DNA from: Capsicum annuum
Taxonomy: Eukaryota; Streptophyta; Magnoliopsida; Solanales; Solanaceae
Reading direction: 5' to 3'
Assembly (NCBI RefSeq): GCF_002878395.1
Contig: NC_061111.1
Span: forward strand, 25,050,571 to 25,114,570
DNA length: 64,000 bases
A program made the translations under genes and the position numbers. Each line of letters opens with the position of its first letter. Within the stretch, counting starts at the first letter, position 1. Below the pieces are notes generated by a model. That model was given only the letters and a program-made list of their open reading frames with translations. It ran no database searches and was not told where the DNA came from. Below, piece after piece: positions 1 to 10,285 of this stretch.

Positions 1-835
1 TGTCTAGCTCCAGTTAACTTTACCATTTTTCTTTTCAACAACGACTGATGGATTTAATTTTTGGATACACTTTTACATTTGCAGCTCATTCCATTTTTTC
101 ATCTTTCAAGTCAGTTTCATTGGTCAGACTGGGTAGAAGTTCCTTACTTGCTGCCCTGTGTTTCCTCTTAAAAAAGGTCTGAGATGATGTATGTCCTTCT
201 CCATCTCTCCTTTTCCATACAAGTACTCTCCCAAGCATCTTGTATTGTATAATAGTCTCCCCGAGCAATTCATCCATATAAATTTGGACCAGGGGAATTT
301 CTATTGGTTTTTCATTCTTATTTGTGGTAGTGGGAGGCTTCGAAGGCGTTCTTAGTCTATTGCACCATTAAAATTAGTCCAATCACTATTGAATCTCTAC
401 ACTGCCATCAAATATGGATCTCTTCTCAGAATTTGACATATAAAACTAAGCAAAACCATTATTAAATTGTAACAGGGTATCAACACCACCTTCTTGGAAC
501 CCTTCGGCCTTATCGCTTTGCACCTATCAAACTTAACTATAAAATGTAGGATTTTACCTGAGGATCAATGCCTAATCGGTAGAAAACTACATTCACAAAA
601 CCATTATCCTTTATGTGTGTTGTCATGATAACCTGATCGGTAATACATAACTCTCACGCATGAAAGTGGATCCATCCATCTACATGGACCTTATTCTTCC
701 TACCCCATCTATGTCAAACAGTGTTTAATCTTTAGTTCCCATTGTGAAGTAGTGTACAAAACTATGGAGGCTCAACGGGTAACCATCTTGAATGTCAAAG
801 GACTACATGCCCATCAAGAAAAACAAGTGTTACGT
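1..835. other. Anonymous sequence, no gene recognised
   Basis: A 63-codon open frame on the minus strand (86-277) has no recognisable motif and is the only open stretch of note. The rest is A+T-rich with frequent stops in all frames. I see no terminal repeats, no zinc-knuckle and no splice-framed exon. It is best treated as decayed intergenic sequence. Confidence 0.5.
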
Positions 836-839
836 ATGT

Positions 840-1305
840 AATGCACCATGATCGTTGTAATAGTAAACTTGTGTTGTTGTTTGATATAGACTTTGATAAT
901 TTTAACTCATATTTGGGGATGTAAATGTTATTATTAACTATATAAAATATGTTTTTAATAAGTTGTGCATCGATAAAAGGAGGTAACCAAATAGGAACTA
1001 AAATACAAAAAATATATTCAGTAGATTATCTATGTGTTACAATAGATAGACATTGGATGGAATAACACAATACAGTTCATCAGACTGCATTACGTTCAAT
1101 CAAAAAATGACCAATATTTTGCAACGGATAGGTCATTTGTTGGAAAAACTCAAAACCCTCTTCTTGCAACAAATGGCACATCTGTTGCAACAGATCTGCT
1201 GGAAGAACATAATATAGTTCTTACCACTGGTTTGTGTACTTCGAATAAATGACAAATCAATTTCAACAGATGGACCATCTGTTGGAAAAACTGACTAAAA
1301 ATAGT
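840..1305 (+). repeat. Left arm of long imperfect inverted repeat
   Basis: This arm matches the reverse complement of 2660-3065. Corresponding blocks include AACACAATACAGTTCATCA near 1063 against the reverse complement near 2820, and the CACCATGATC block near 853 against the one near 3050. By eye the arms are roughly three-quarters identical. The outer end of each arm holds the end of a MULE-type reading frame: about 825-857 reads KCYVC then a stop, comparable to the KCNVC zinc-knuckle end at 3053. The inner part contains the 16-bp perfect palindrome ATCTGTTGCAACAGAT at 1180-1195. Confidence 0.65.
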
Positions 1306-1589
1306 TATTAATAAAAAAAGGGTTATTGAAAAGGTGAAAAGTCATGACATTTTTATTATTTTATAAAAAAAAGGTTCATAAATAAATAATAAATAAATAA
1401 ATGATAAACACAATTTAAAACCGTAAAAATGGTTATTTAGTTTTAATTAACCGATGTTAATATTAAATACGCAAAAAGTACTTTTCATTTTTTTTTTTTA
1501 AATCTGCTTTTTTAATTTAGATAATCGAAAAGTCACTAGTTTGAATTAACTAAGGTATATGGAGATTATTAAGAAACATGGTCCCCCAA

Positions 1590-1710
1590 CATATGGTCCA
1601 TCTGTCGCAACAGATAACCCATCTATTGCATAGATGGACTATTTATTGCAACAGATAGGTTATCTGTTACCACAGATGGGTTATCTAATGCAACAGATGG
1701 ACCATTTATT
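1590..1710. repeat. Cluster of CAACAGAT palindromes
   Basis: Short near-palindromes of the form ATCTGTTGCAACAGAT recur every 20-30 bp here, for example ATCTGTCGCAACAGAT at 1600-1615. The same motif occurs in both inverted arms and at 12300-12772. A roughly 45-bp block (TTATTAATA then GGTTATT, AAAAGGTGA, AAGTC) near 1305-1350 recurs in direct orientation near 1725-1770, so the spacer itself carries a tandem duplication of about 420 bp. Confidence 0.6.
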
Positions 1711-1993
1711 GCCACAACTCAATAAAACCAGATATTATTAATAGAATGGTTATTAAAAAGGTGAGAAGTCTTTGATTATCTAATTGAAAAAAATGGTTGT
1801 TTAATCTTATGAACTAATTAATATTAAGAAGCTAAAGAGTCATGACTTGTCACAATAATCAGAAAGTCACCAGCTTGATTTAGTTATGTTATGACTTTTC
1901 ACAGCAATCAAAAAGTCATCAGTTTGAATGTAATAAATAAAATAGAGGTGAACAATCGTGCCTTTTTACCGAACACATTCAAATTCAATCCCT

Positions 1994-2001
1994 TATAAAT
2001 A
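1994..2001 (+). promoter_or_regulatory. TATA box of small spliced unit
   Basis: TATAAATA lies about 230 bp upstream of the ATG at 2231 and is followed by a pyrimidine-rich leader. It is a good match to a plant TATA box. A cap site about 30 bp downstream is an inference. Confidence 0.45.
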
Positions 2002-2115
2002 GGTACCTCCTTACTCGTTTATTCTACTACACTTTATTTATTTCTTGCATCTTGTCTTTCATATTACATATTCAACCACTTTTCTTCAAAGATCAGAATA
2101 TTTTCCCTGACTCGA

Positions 2116-2228
2116 GTAAGTTTTTTTTTTGTCTAAATCTACCCAGTTGGTAGTATATCTCGTATTACATTCAGACTCTTTTCTTTACTTTTGTATTTAT
2201 GTTTTTTGTCAATTCATGCGTGTTCTAG
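2116..2228 (+). other. Candidate 5'-UTR intron (113 bp)
   Basis: A strong donor GTAAGT at 2116-2121 is followed by a T-run. An acceptor TCTAG ends at 2228, just 2 bp before the ATG at 2231. Length and composition suit a short plant intron. No transcript evidence is available. Confidence 0.4.
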
Positions 2229-2230
2229 AT

Positions 2231-2377
2231 ATGGCTGATCCTATTTGGGACATTACTATTTTGCTTGACACCATGTAGGAACTTCAGAGGCAGGTTGCAG
2301 TGGGAGTTGGGTGTCGTAAAAGCAAGGATGCTCAGAGAGATTCGCAGGCTAAGGAGGGTCCTGCTGCTGCGGGTTGA
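2231..2377 (+). pseudogene. Small unidentified ORF with one in-frame stop
   Basis: From the ATG at 2231 the frame starts MADPIWDITILLDTM, meets TAG at 2276-2278, then runs 32 further codons to TGA at 2375-2377. The second part is hydrophilic and ends in an Ala/Gly-rich tail. A CAG to TAG change would explain the internal stop, since the next residues are ELQRQ. A TATA box and a leader intron precede it, so it looks like a real transcription unit that has since broken. It lies between the inverted arms and points towards the MULE transposase that runs on the opposite strand. A second, non-transposase gene of a MULE is one possibility, but I know of no family that matches it. Confidence 0.35.
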
Positions 2378-2659
2378 AGATTGACCAGCTAACAATAATA
2401 ATAATAATAATAACTACGATAATTATAATTAGGTTATATTTTTTTATTTTAGTGTATGTATTTTATTTATTTATATCCGGTCTACCTACCTAATATATTT
2501 TGTTTTTGTTTAGTGAAAAAATTTATGTTTGGTCGACTTTGACTTTTTAATTCTTATTTAATTTTCATTCTGTCTATTTCTTCTTCTCAACATGTCGAAG
2601 GTTGGAGGTAGGGATTGACCATTTGACACAATTTTGAATCCAGTAGCAATAGCAAGAGT

Positions 2660-3065
2660 TTTGAGTTCTTTCAACATATGGACTATCTATTAAAATAGAT
2701 TGGTTTTCTGTTAAAATAACACAAACCAGTGACAAGAATTGTATTGTGTTGGTCCAACAGATTATCCATCTATCGCAATAAATTGGTCATCTGTTGGAGG
2801 AATACATTCTAGTTTGATGAACTGTATTGTGTTCTTCCAATAAATGTCCATCTGTTGCAGCAGATGGGTAGTTTGCTGAAAATAATTTTGTGGTCTGTTG
2901 TATTTAGTTCCCGTTTTACCTCTTTTTATAGATGCACAAGTCAATGAAAAAGATATTTTATATAATAAATAATAAAATTTATGTTAACAACAACGAGTTA
3001 AAAATATCAAAGTCCATAACAAACAACACCACAAGTTTTACTATTACAATGATCATGGTGGATTT
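2660..3065 (-). repeat. Right arm of long imperfect inverted repeat
   Basis: This is the partner of the arm at 840-1305, in opposite orientation. It starts inside the CAACAGAT-rich sequence and runs through the 3' flank of the MULE transposase to its last codons (stop read on the minus strand at 3053-3055). The spacer between the arms is about 1.35 kb and holds the small spliced unit. Confidence 0.65.
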
Positions 3066-4484
3066 CGATCTAGATATGTAGTTCTTTTGTGTCCAAAGTT
3101 CTTACATACATTGCACTTGTACTTTCTTGATGGAAATGATTCTCCGACTCCATGCCTCCTCTTATATAATATTCTTTCTAGTTTGATAGTGCTTGGATCA
3201 ATATATGGAAGAGGTATTAATCTTCCTAAAAGCTCTATAGGAATAACCCAATATTCTTTGAGAGGCACCAGATTAATATTCTCACTATATGCCATATATA
3301 TATCTTTCCACTGAATAATACGGAGACTAGCACTCATAAATTATAGTTTCATATTGTGCACCATATTGGGATTGAAGAGCTGCCATATCATGTGGATAGG
3401 GTATTCTGTCCAAGTCAAAAACTCTGCACGTACAAGATCTTATTCGAAGATTGACCATGGAAACATTACCATGACCGTCGATATTGAACTTGTAATCTGC
3501 TATTTGATGAGCAAATAAACTATTCCTCAAACTAATGTTTGTTGATATTTGTTTTTTATTTATAGAACAAATATGGTTCCTGTGTTCGCGAACTGCATAT
3601 GCCTTTCATTAAATAATTTGCCAAACTTCTTGTTTATTTCATTAAATAACACCACGAAGGAAAATTTTCTTTCAATGCCAAATAATGAATTCACTGATTC
3701 AACTATGTTTGACATCATAATATTATACCTATATAAGAGAATCACTTAGTATGATATCAGACAAAACTTGAAACTCAACCAAGACATTAAATTCATAAGA
3801 ATGTCCCTATTTGTCGAACAAAATGCCTGGCTCCATCTCTCAAAATCGACACGTATGAGATGTTCTGCTGCCTTGGGATGCATATCCATTATTTGATTTA
3901 AATGGTCAAAAAAATCATCTCTATTATATGCTTTAGCTTCTCTATGAAAAAGTGTCATGACCCTTTCATTATGAAAGTTGTTTTGAATATTATCTCCAAG
4001 ATGCCTCATGCAACAACCAAAGTAAGCTAAACTGTAGAAAATTAAACCCATCTTTGGGATACTTGGATGCATATCCAAATTAAAACACAATTCTTTGGTA
4101 TCTTTGACGCCGCTTTATATTTATTTAAAAAAATCCATATAAGGCATCACATTCCTTGTCCACTACACAAAAAGTGACGGGAAAATTGTGACTCTCCACA
4201 TTCTGTGCTTCGACCACTAGCAAAACTCCATTATACTTGATCCTCAAGAAAGTCCCATAATGGATATGACTTTTCTCAAATGTTGAAAACCAAGAATCCA
4301 AGCACCATAGGATACGAAAAAGTACTTGAACCTTCCCTTTTTATCAACATGCGACACTGTCTTTCTTTCGAGATTTGTGGACTCAAGCATGTAATGGTAA
4401 GCATCGAGGACTACATACTCGTGCTCATTTTCCCCCCTAACCAAGTCTTTGGAAATCCCTATGGCTCATATATCTTCCAATAAT
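3053..4484 (-). pseudogene. MULE (Mutator-like) transposase, broken
   Basis: This is a decayed MuDR-type DDE transposase, read on the minus strand from about 4484 to a stop at 3053 across several frames. Recognisable pieces in order are: RFKYFFVSYGAWILGF (4244-4444), the start of the catalytic fold; the TFLRIKYNG and FPVTFCVVDKECDAL block (4140-4255); GCCMRHLGDN with LDMHPSI (3746-4090); NIVESVNSLFG (3560-3745); a SWIM zinc motif CTCRVFDLDRIPYPH (3327-3530); and a terminal zinc knuckle KCNVCKNFGH (3053-3337). The usual first catalytic Asp of VDGTFL reads HYGTFL. The third SWIM Cys is Tyr, and the last knuckle Cys is Tyr. With these losses plus frameshifts and stops it cannot encode an active enzyme. 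Upstream of about 4484 the similarity fades. Family assignment is firm, exact ends are not. Confidence 0.85.
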
Positions 4485-4489
4485 TGACT

Positions 4490-4888
4490 GTAACACCCAA
4501 TTCTGTAAGGATTGATGGGCCATATCACTAGTAGATGGGCCTTTTCCATTGGGGAATCTATTCTGAAAATATGAATCGAGGACTTTTGTCGTGGCATGAG
4601 GATTTTGGCTCGTATTGTGCTATGAAACACATGCGTGATACTTTTCATAAACATTAATGACTAATCTATCAGAACTTACCACTTGCAGTTTGGATTAGCA
4701 CATCTAAAGGAAAAGACTTTGTTCGAATTAATCAACTTCTTTAGTCTGAAATATTAATTCAAGCAAGCAATAAACAAAGAAGTATATATTTCTATCTTAT
4801 CCTTGAATTAAATTACCTTATAAAAACCAGTCTTGTCATCTTGACGATTACCTGACTGTGTTGATTGAGAAGAACTGCCCACCATATT
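4490..4888. other. Gap between MULE relic and element A
   Basis: No gene was recognised. The segment opens with TGTAACACCC, which resembles a gypsy LTR start, but no matching end, duplicate or primer site was found. It may equally be decayed 5' sequence of the MULE. Confidence 0.4.
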
Positions 4889-5475
4889 TATAATACCATA
4901 AAAAATCCAAACCAATATTAACACCATGTTTCAAGATCATTCATGGTACATCATGGTTATTTTATAGTTTTATGAGTAATTTAGATGTATATTAAGGCTT
5001 CAAATAACTCCCAGCTATCAGACAAATCAAAACATTCCTTACCGATTGAATTCTTGGGAAGGATATTGCTATAGTCAAATTCAAATGATCATATCTCTAT
5101 TTATACTATGAATTTTTATTCTGATGACCCACCAACAGATATATAATTGAATTATCTTTCCAAAGATACCAATTTCTCCAAAATCCGATGTCGGAGCAAA
5201 AGGTTATACCCATTTTACTCCAGCATGTCAACCTGGAAACTGAGTGATGACCTATCTGATGGCTTATCACATTTTTTATGACTTATCAGCTAATGTCCTC
5301 GGCCTTAGGCAGAAATCCATCAATTTCAGGTCCTAGGTGACGACCTAGGTTGATGGGCTATCACAAATCTGATGGCTTATCAGCATTGGTCGTCAGTTGA
5401 AAATTTCAGCAATTGGAAAGTGATTTCATAGGGGTATTTTGGTCTTTTCCCTCACCCAAAACCTTACCCCCACGA

Positions 5476-5484
5476 TATAAAAAA
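5476..5484 (+). promoter_or_regulatory. TATA box in element A LTR
   Basis: TATAAAAAA follows the conserved AGGGGTATTTTGGTC block and a C-run, at the position where related LTRs in this window also change from U3 to a leader-like sequence. In the right LTR the same site reads CATAAAACA, which is weaker. Confidence 0.4.
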
Positions 5485-6589
5485 CTAAAAAAAAGTACTT
5501 AGATATTTTAATTTAGTTTCAAAATCTCCTAACCCTCTTTGTTCCCAAGAACAAACATTGGGTTTCTTCTCAATTAACTTCAAGACCCTATCACACCCTC
5601 TACAAGATATTCAAGAATTAAGACTCCCAATCTAAGAACATTCAAGAAAGGTCAATTTCCTTTTAAGGTTCAATCACTAAAGTATGCGTAGTGTTCATCC
5701 ATGGATCCCTTCCATCCATGGAGCTCAAGAATCAAGTTTTAAAATCATGAATTGTGATTATCTTGTTGTGGTATGATTATGTTCATGTTGATGGTTGTTA
5801 TTTAGTTTTAAGATGGTATCTTGATGTATTTTCATGAAGTATGTCAGCATGTTAGTTGAAATCCATGAATTTGGGTGGCTTAAGATTGTTAAATTGATAA
5901 AGTATACCTATGCCCAAAGTTGTGCATGTAAGGTGTTTGATAAAATGCCTAGAATGATAGAAATCATGTATTATAGCTTAGGGGTGAACTATATGATAAA
6001 TTCATGCTAGTTTATTATGTTCAAGGGGCTCACATGTCATTGTTGTGCAATATATGTGTTAATGGAATGTACATGATGATTGGAGAATGGATTCATAGTG
6101 TGTCTATATGCATTCCATGTCGTGTACAAGATCATGATTATGAAGTACCACATGAGTTATCCCCAAATTATTATAGTATGAACTATTGATGTTGGTCATG
6201 TATTCAAGAATATCAAGTATTGTCAGTTTCCTTCTATCGAGTCCTAGGGATACTTGTACCCAAAAAATATAGCTGTATGCCTAGAGCCAAGTCATGTTTT
6301 CATGACACTCTCAGTCAAGCCATGATCAGTAGACTTCAGAAAAGCTCATGTAAATTCAGTATCAGTATAGTCCTACTCAGTACTCAGTGACCTATGAAAT
6401 CTCAGTAATCTCATTCAGTTATCAGTCCTCATTGGTATTAAGTTAGTCAAAGGAACTCAGTAAGATCAACCTATTTCAGTTTAGATAATTAGTTCAGTGT
6501 CATTAAGATGGGAGTAGGATTCAATACCGAGCGAGCCTAGGGATAAGGACTCACCTGCTAGATAGACTGAGATCCCTAGAAGCAATCCC

Positions 6590-7300
6590 TAAGTTCCAGA
6601 ACTACATAGCCTGCATAGGTACGAGATGTCACCCGTTAAATAGGATTAGCATACTCAGGGATCACCCGTTAGCATAGTTAAATATATAGGACTGATCCCA
6701 GGGGTCACCCGCTAGATTAGGACTAACTCCACAGCAGTTGTCTTTACTAGTGGCGCGGTACTGACACCCTTTCAATTGGGGTTACAGGCTGGACCCCAGA
6801 CTAGCTAGAAAGGGGTATGTCGGTCAGATGAATACATCCCACAGTTTCAATTACAGAATCAGGACTGTTAAATATAGTCAATTCAGCTCAGTAGTACAGA
6901 TTCAGGACTGTCCAATATAGTCAATCCTTATCATTATAAATAGACTTTGAGATTACCCATTAGATAGAACTGATCTCAACTATGGTCAATCAATATCAGC
7001 ATAATCAGATTCAGAGATTACCTACTAGGTAGGACTGATCTCATAATAAGTCAAATCATTTTTATTATCAGTATCGTCAAATTCAAAGATCACCCACTAG
7101 ATAGGACTAGTCTTAAATTTAGTTACTCATATATAGTACAAAACTCAGCTAGTTCCATCAGATTCAGGACTGTCAGATATAGTCACTCATGTTATTAGTT
7201 ATGTTAGTTATCAAAACTCATGTTATCAGTATTCAACTTCAAGACTGTCTGATACATTCAACCAGACCAGTTCTTTATAATCAGAACTGTTAGACATAGT
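6590..7300 (+). repeat. Degenerate tandem repeats inside element A LTR
   Basis: Two interleaved motifs recur: GATCACCCGTTAGATAGGACTGATC-like units (about 6650, 6700, 6945, 7015 and 7085) and CAGATTCAGGACTGTC-like units (about 6855, 6898, 7157 and 7285). Spacing is 40-85 bp. The wider region is rich in CAGT and TCAGT words. The matching part of the right LTR is only partly present because of truncation. Confidence 0.6.
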
Positions 7301-8014
7301 TATTCATGTATCAGTAGCATAGTATCAGTCCCTTAGTATTCAGTAATATAGTATTGGTCTTTATTACTTATTAGTGACTCAAAAGTTAATATCAATAAAC
7401 TCAGTAGTCAGAACTAGTATTCAGTCCTATCACGATGTCAGTTATAGTTATGTGTGCATGCATGTATTCTCACATTTATGTTAGTCAGTCAGTTAGTATT
7501 GTTCATGCATATGAACCTATTGTATTCAGCCTACCTCACTTGCATAACAGTACATTCAAAGTACTGATGCATTCGCGATATGGTGTCTTATACCATAGGT
7601 TTAGAAGAATGAGCTCCAGAGCATTAGTAGCATCCCAGTTCTGCAGTCAGAGTCAGCTGTGAGTCCTCATCCTTCGAGGACATAATGATTACATTACTAT
7701 TTTAGTTTTTAATTTATTTCAGTAGTTGGAGTTGGTTGGAGACTTATCCCATCAACTCCTTATTTAGACAAGTTTAGAGGCTTTTAGACTATAGTATGTT
7801 CAAACAGTTATCTCAGTTATTTTGGTATTGTTATACCCTATTTTCAGTTATGTATTAGTATTGAACCTTATGGCCTTTCAGTTTATATTTCTGTATTATA
7901 CAGTGTTTTATGAAGTATATAGGTACAAATATCAGTCATGGGTTATCTTATGATCCTTCGGGGTCATAAGCACCGTATAGCATTTCGATTCATAAAATTG
8001 GGACGTTACACACT

Positions 8015-8027
8015 TGGTATCAGAGCC
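8015..8027 (+). other. Element A primer binding site (tRNA-iMet)
   Basis: TGGTATCAGAGCC lies 4 bp after the LTR end. It is complementary to the 3' end of plant initiator tRNA-Met, the usual primer for Ty3/gypsy chromoviruses. Confidence 0.8.
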
Positions 8028-10270
8028 TAAGATTCAATAGTTTCCTAGGATGTCTGAAAAGCCGTATCTAGTAGAGTCTTGTACATACGTGTGTTGTGTA
8101 CCACACTTATGTGTAGGAGGCTATGAGATGTTTTAGGAACAGTTTCCCTTTTTTCATGTCTTAGATCATGCTATAGCAAGGTTCTCTAAGAAACCCATGT
8201 AGATTCATATCATGATCCCCTCATGTCAACTTTACCTTACTTTCAAGGTAACAGGAACAGTGAAGCTCAAGTCCTAAAGATAGGGCTTTCTCAGACAATC
8301 TCTGTAGACAGTTATGGTATTTTCCATATGCTCAAATAGTATCCCCTCAGTTTCATTATGTTCCAAAGTTGTACAGATCTCATTCATGATTATGAGAACT
8401 CATTCTCGAACCCAGATTTAGATATGCCATAAGATCCCATCTCAAAGTTCTATGATGGCATATGACCTAGAGTTAGAAACATGAACCCAGGAATTTAGTA
8501 GCAGTAAAGTTGGGATAATATTATCTAGTTTGAGTAGATTATGTATTCATGGGGATAGTTGTACCAAAGTGAATCAGTAGGCTTGAACAGTGCAAGCAAG
8601 AAATTAAGACTATTGATTTGAAATTAAGTGTGTAGAGGTGGATGTGAACTAGGAAATATGATATTAGAAGTATATGAGGAAATAGTAGCAGATAATGTGT
8701 TTAGTAAGGCAAGCATATGTCGAATAGAGTGTTAGTATGTGGTGATGATTCTGGTTTAGTTTAGTTCTTAGTAATCAGTGTTCAATCTCAGAATTCAGTA
8801 TTTCAGTATGAGTCTAAACTCTTAGTTATCAACATTCAGTTATTAGAACCCAGCATTCAGTTCAAGTAAGAATCTCAGTTACAGTCTTAGTTATAGTGTA
8901 GCTTCAGTTCCATAATCGGATCAGAAAACCCAGTTTAATTTCAAACTTGCTTGTCCATAGCATACAATTATCAGTTACTCAGTTATAGGTATTTTAATAC
9001 TTCAATCTATGGAATGTTTCCAAATCATGTAGTATACTTGGTCTCATATTTACAAATAATACAGACTTCATGAATCCATGCTCAGTCACCCCATGTTACT
9101 CAGTTAGTCCTTACCTCCTATGTATAATACTCTTTAGTCTCATTCCAGTTATTTGGACTAAGTACAGAATAGTCTCACATGCCTAGTATTCAGCTATCAG
9201 TTATTTAGTTAATTAGATAGGTTATTATATTTATGCATTAGTGCTCAACACCTCATAAATCTTTCAGTAGTCTCAGTTGCAATGCATGAAGCTTAGTTAC
9301 TTCATCTTAGATAATGTTCATAGGCCTCAACTTATCTTACCGAATCTTAATCAGGTTATGATTTTCTTACTCAGCTGTCTTATACAAACAAATTCGTATA
9401 GTTTGGTTTCTATGTCCCCAGCTATGCGCCCTAATTGAAATCTCATAAAAGAATGTAACCATTCTAAGATGAGCCAATCAGGTAGATGCAAGCTCATCTT
9501 AGTTCATGTATCAGTCCTCATTTTTAGATCTCAGATAATCAATCACGATTTAGTTCCTAGATACCTTGTGCATAGTCCCAGTTTTTCCTTGAGATCTCAG
9601 CAAAGTTGAAATCTTCGAGAGACCTAGTATCCTAAGGGGAAAATATGCTATGAACCCCCAAACTTTCATGACTTAAACATCCCACTCACTTTTTCACGTA
9701 AGGAATCCAGTTTGGAGTAGGGTATACTCATAAGTAGACCCTCAAGTTCAAATCCTAGTCGTGAGCCATGTATTTAGGGGCTCAGTGCAGTTCACGAAAT
9801 TCAGTTTATGTTTCATGTCTCAGTTCCATTCATGTTCTTAGGCTCCCATCCATGCATACTTCTAGCATAATCATGGGGTCATTAGTACTTTTTAGTTTAT
9901 GTAACAGTTTTTCTTGAACTTATTCAGTTCCATGTTCAAACTAACATTACAGACTTGGTATTCAATTTATGCTCAGATCCCTATTACAGACTTGGTACTA
10001 AGTACCATTGCATATTCCGCCATGCATTCATATATCAGTTCAGGCATGTAATTATGCATCAGACATGAATTTTCACCGTGAGAAATTCAGTTCATCAGAA
10101 TATTTAGTCATGTATTCATAAGTCAATTATCCATGCATCAGATGTGCATGTTCAGTATGTTATATTCAGCTCCTCAGTCATGAAATCATTTTTTGGTAGT
10201 GTATGTCTTGTACGTACTTCAGTTGATCTTTTCTTTCATCTCAGTCAGTCTTATTCAAGGATGAATGTCC
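8028..10270 (+). other. Element A internal region, non-coding
   Basis: About 2.2 kb rich in CAGT, TCAG and TTAG words with stops in all frames. I see no gag, protease, RT or integrase similarity. This is typical of the spacer of a LARD rather than of a decayed autonomous element, in which pol motifs would usually still be visible. Confidence 0.6.
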
Positions 10271-10285
10271 CCAAGAGGGAGATAT
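10271..10285 (+). other. Element A polypurine tract
   Basis: CCAAGAGGGAGATAT lies directly before the right LTR and supplies the plus-strand primer of reverse transcription. It is preceded by the lineage-typical TTCAAGGATGAATGT block. Confidence 0.7.

Larger units (their letters stand above)
4889..8010 (+). repeat. Element A, 5' LTR (complete, 3.1 kb)
   Basis: It begins TATAATACC, probably a decayed TGTAATACC, and ends GTTACA 4 bp before the primer site. The first 1.9 kb matches the right LTR at 10286-12222. The open frame at 6004-6189 recurs at 11445-11630 only because both lie in LTRs. The upstream part contains a repeated GATGACCTATCTGATGGC-type motif (about 5245-5400), then a TATA box and an R/U5-like leader. 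Confidence 0.8.

Noticed and set aside
4489..4510. TGTAACACCC as the start of another LTR
   Set aside because: No matching end, partner LTR, primer site or target duplication was found within the window.
6004..6189. 61-codon ORF repeated at 11445-11630 as a duplicated gene
   Set aside because: Both copies lie at corresponding places in the two LTRs of element A, so duplication follows from reverse transcription. Codon pattern and context give no support for a protein.
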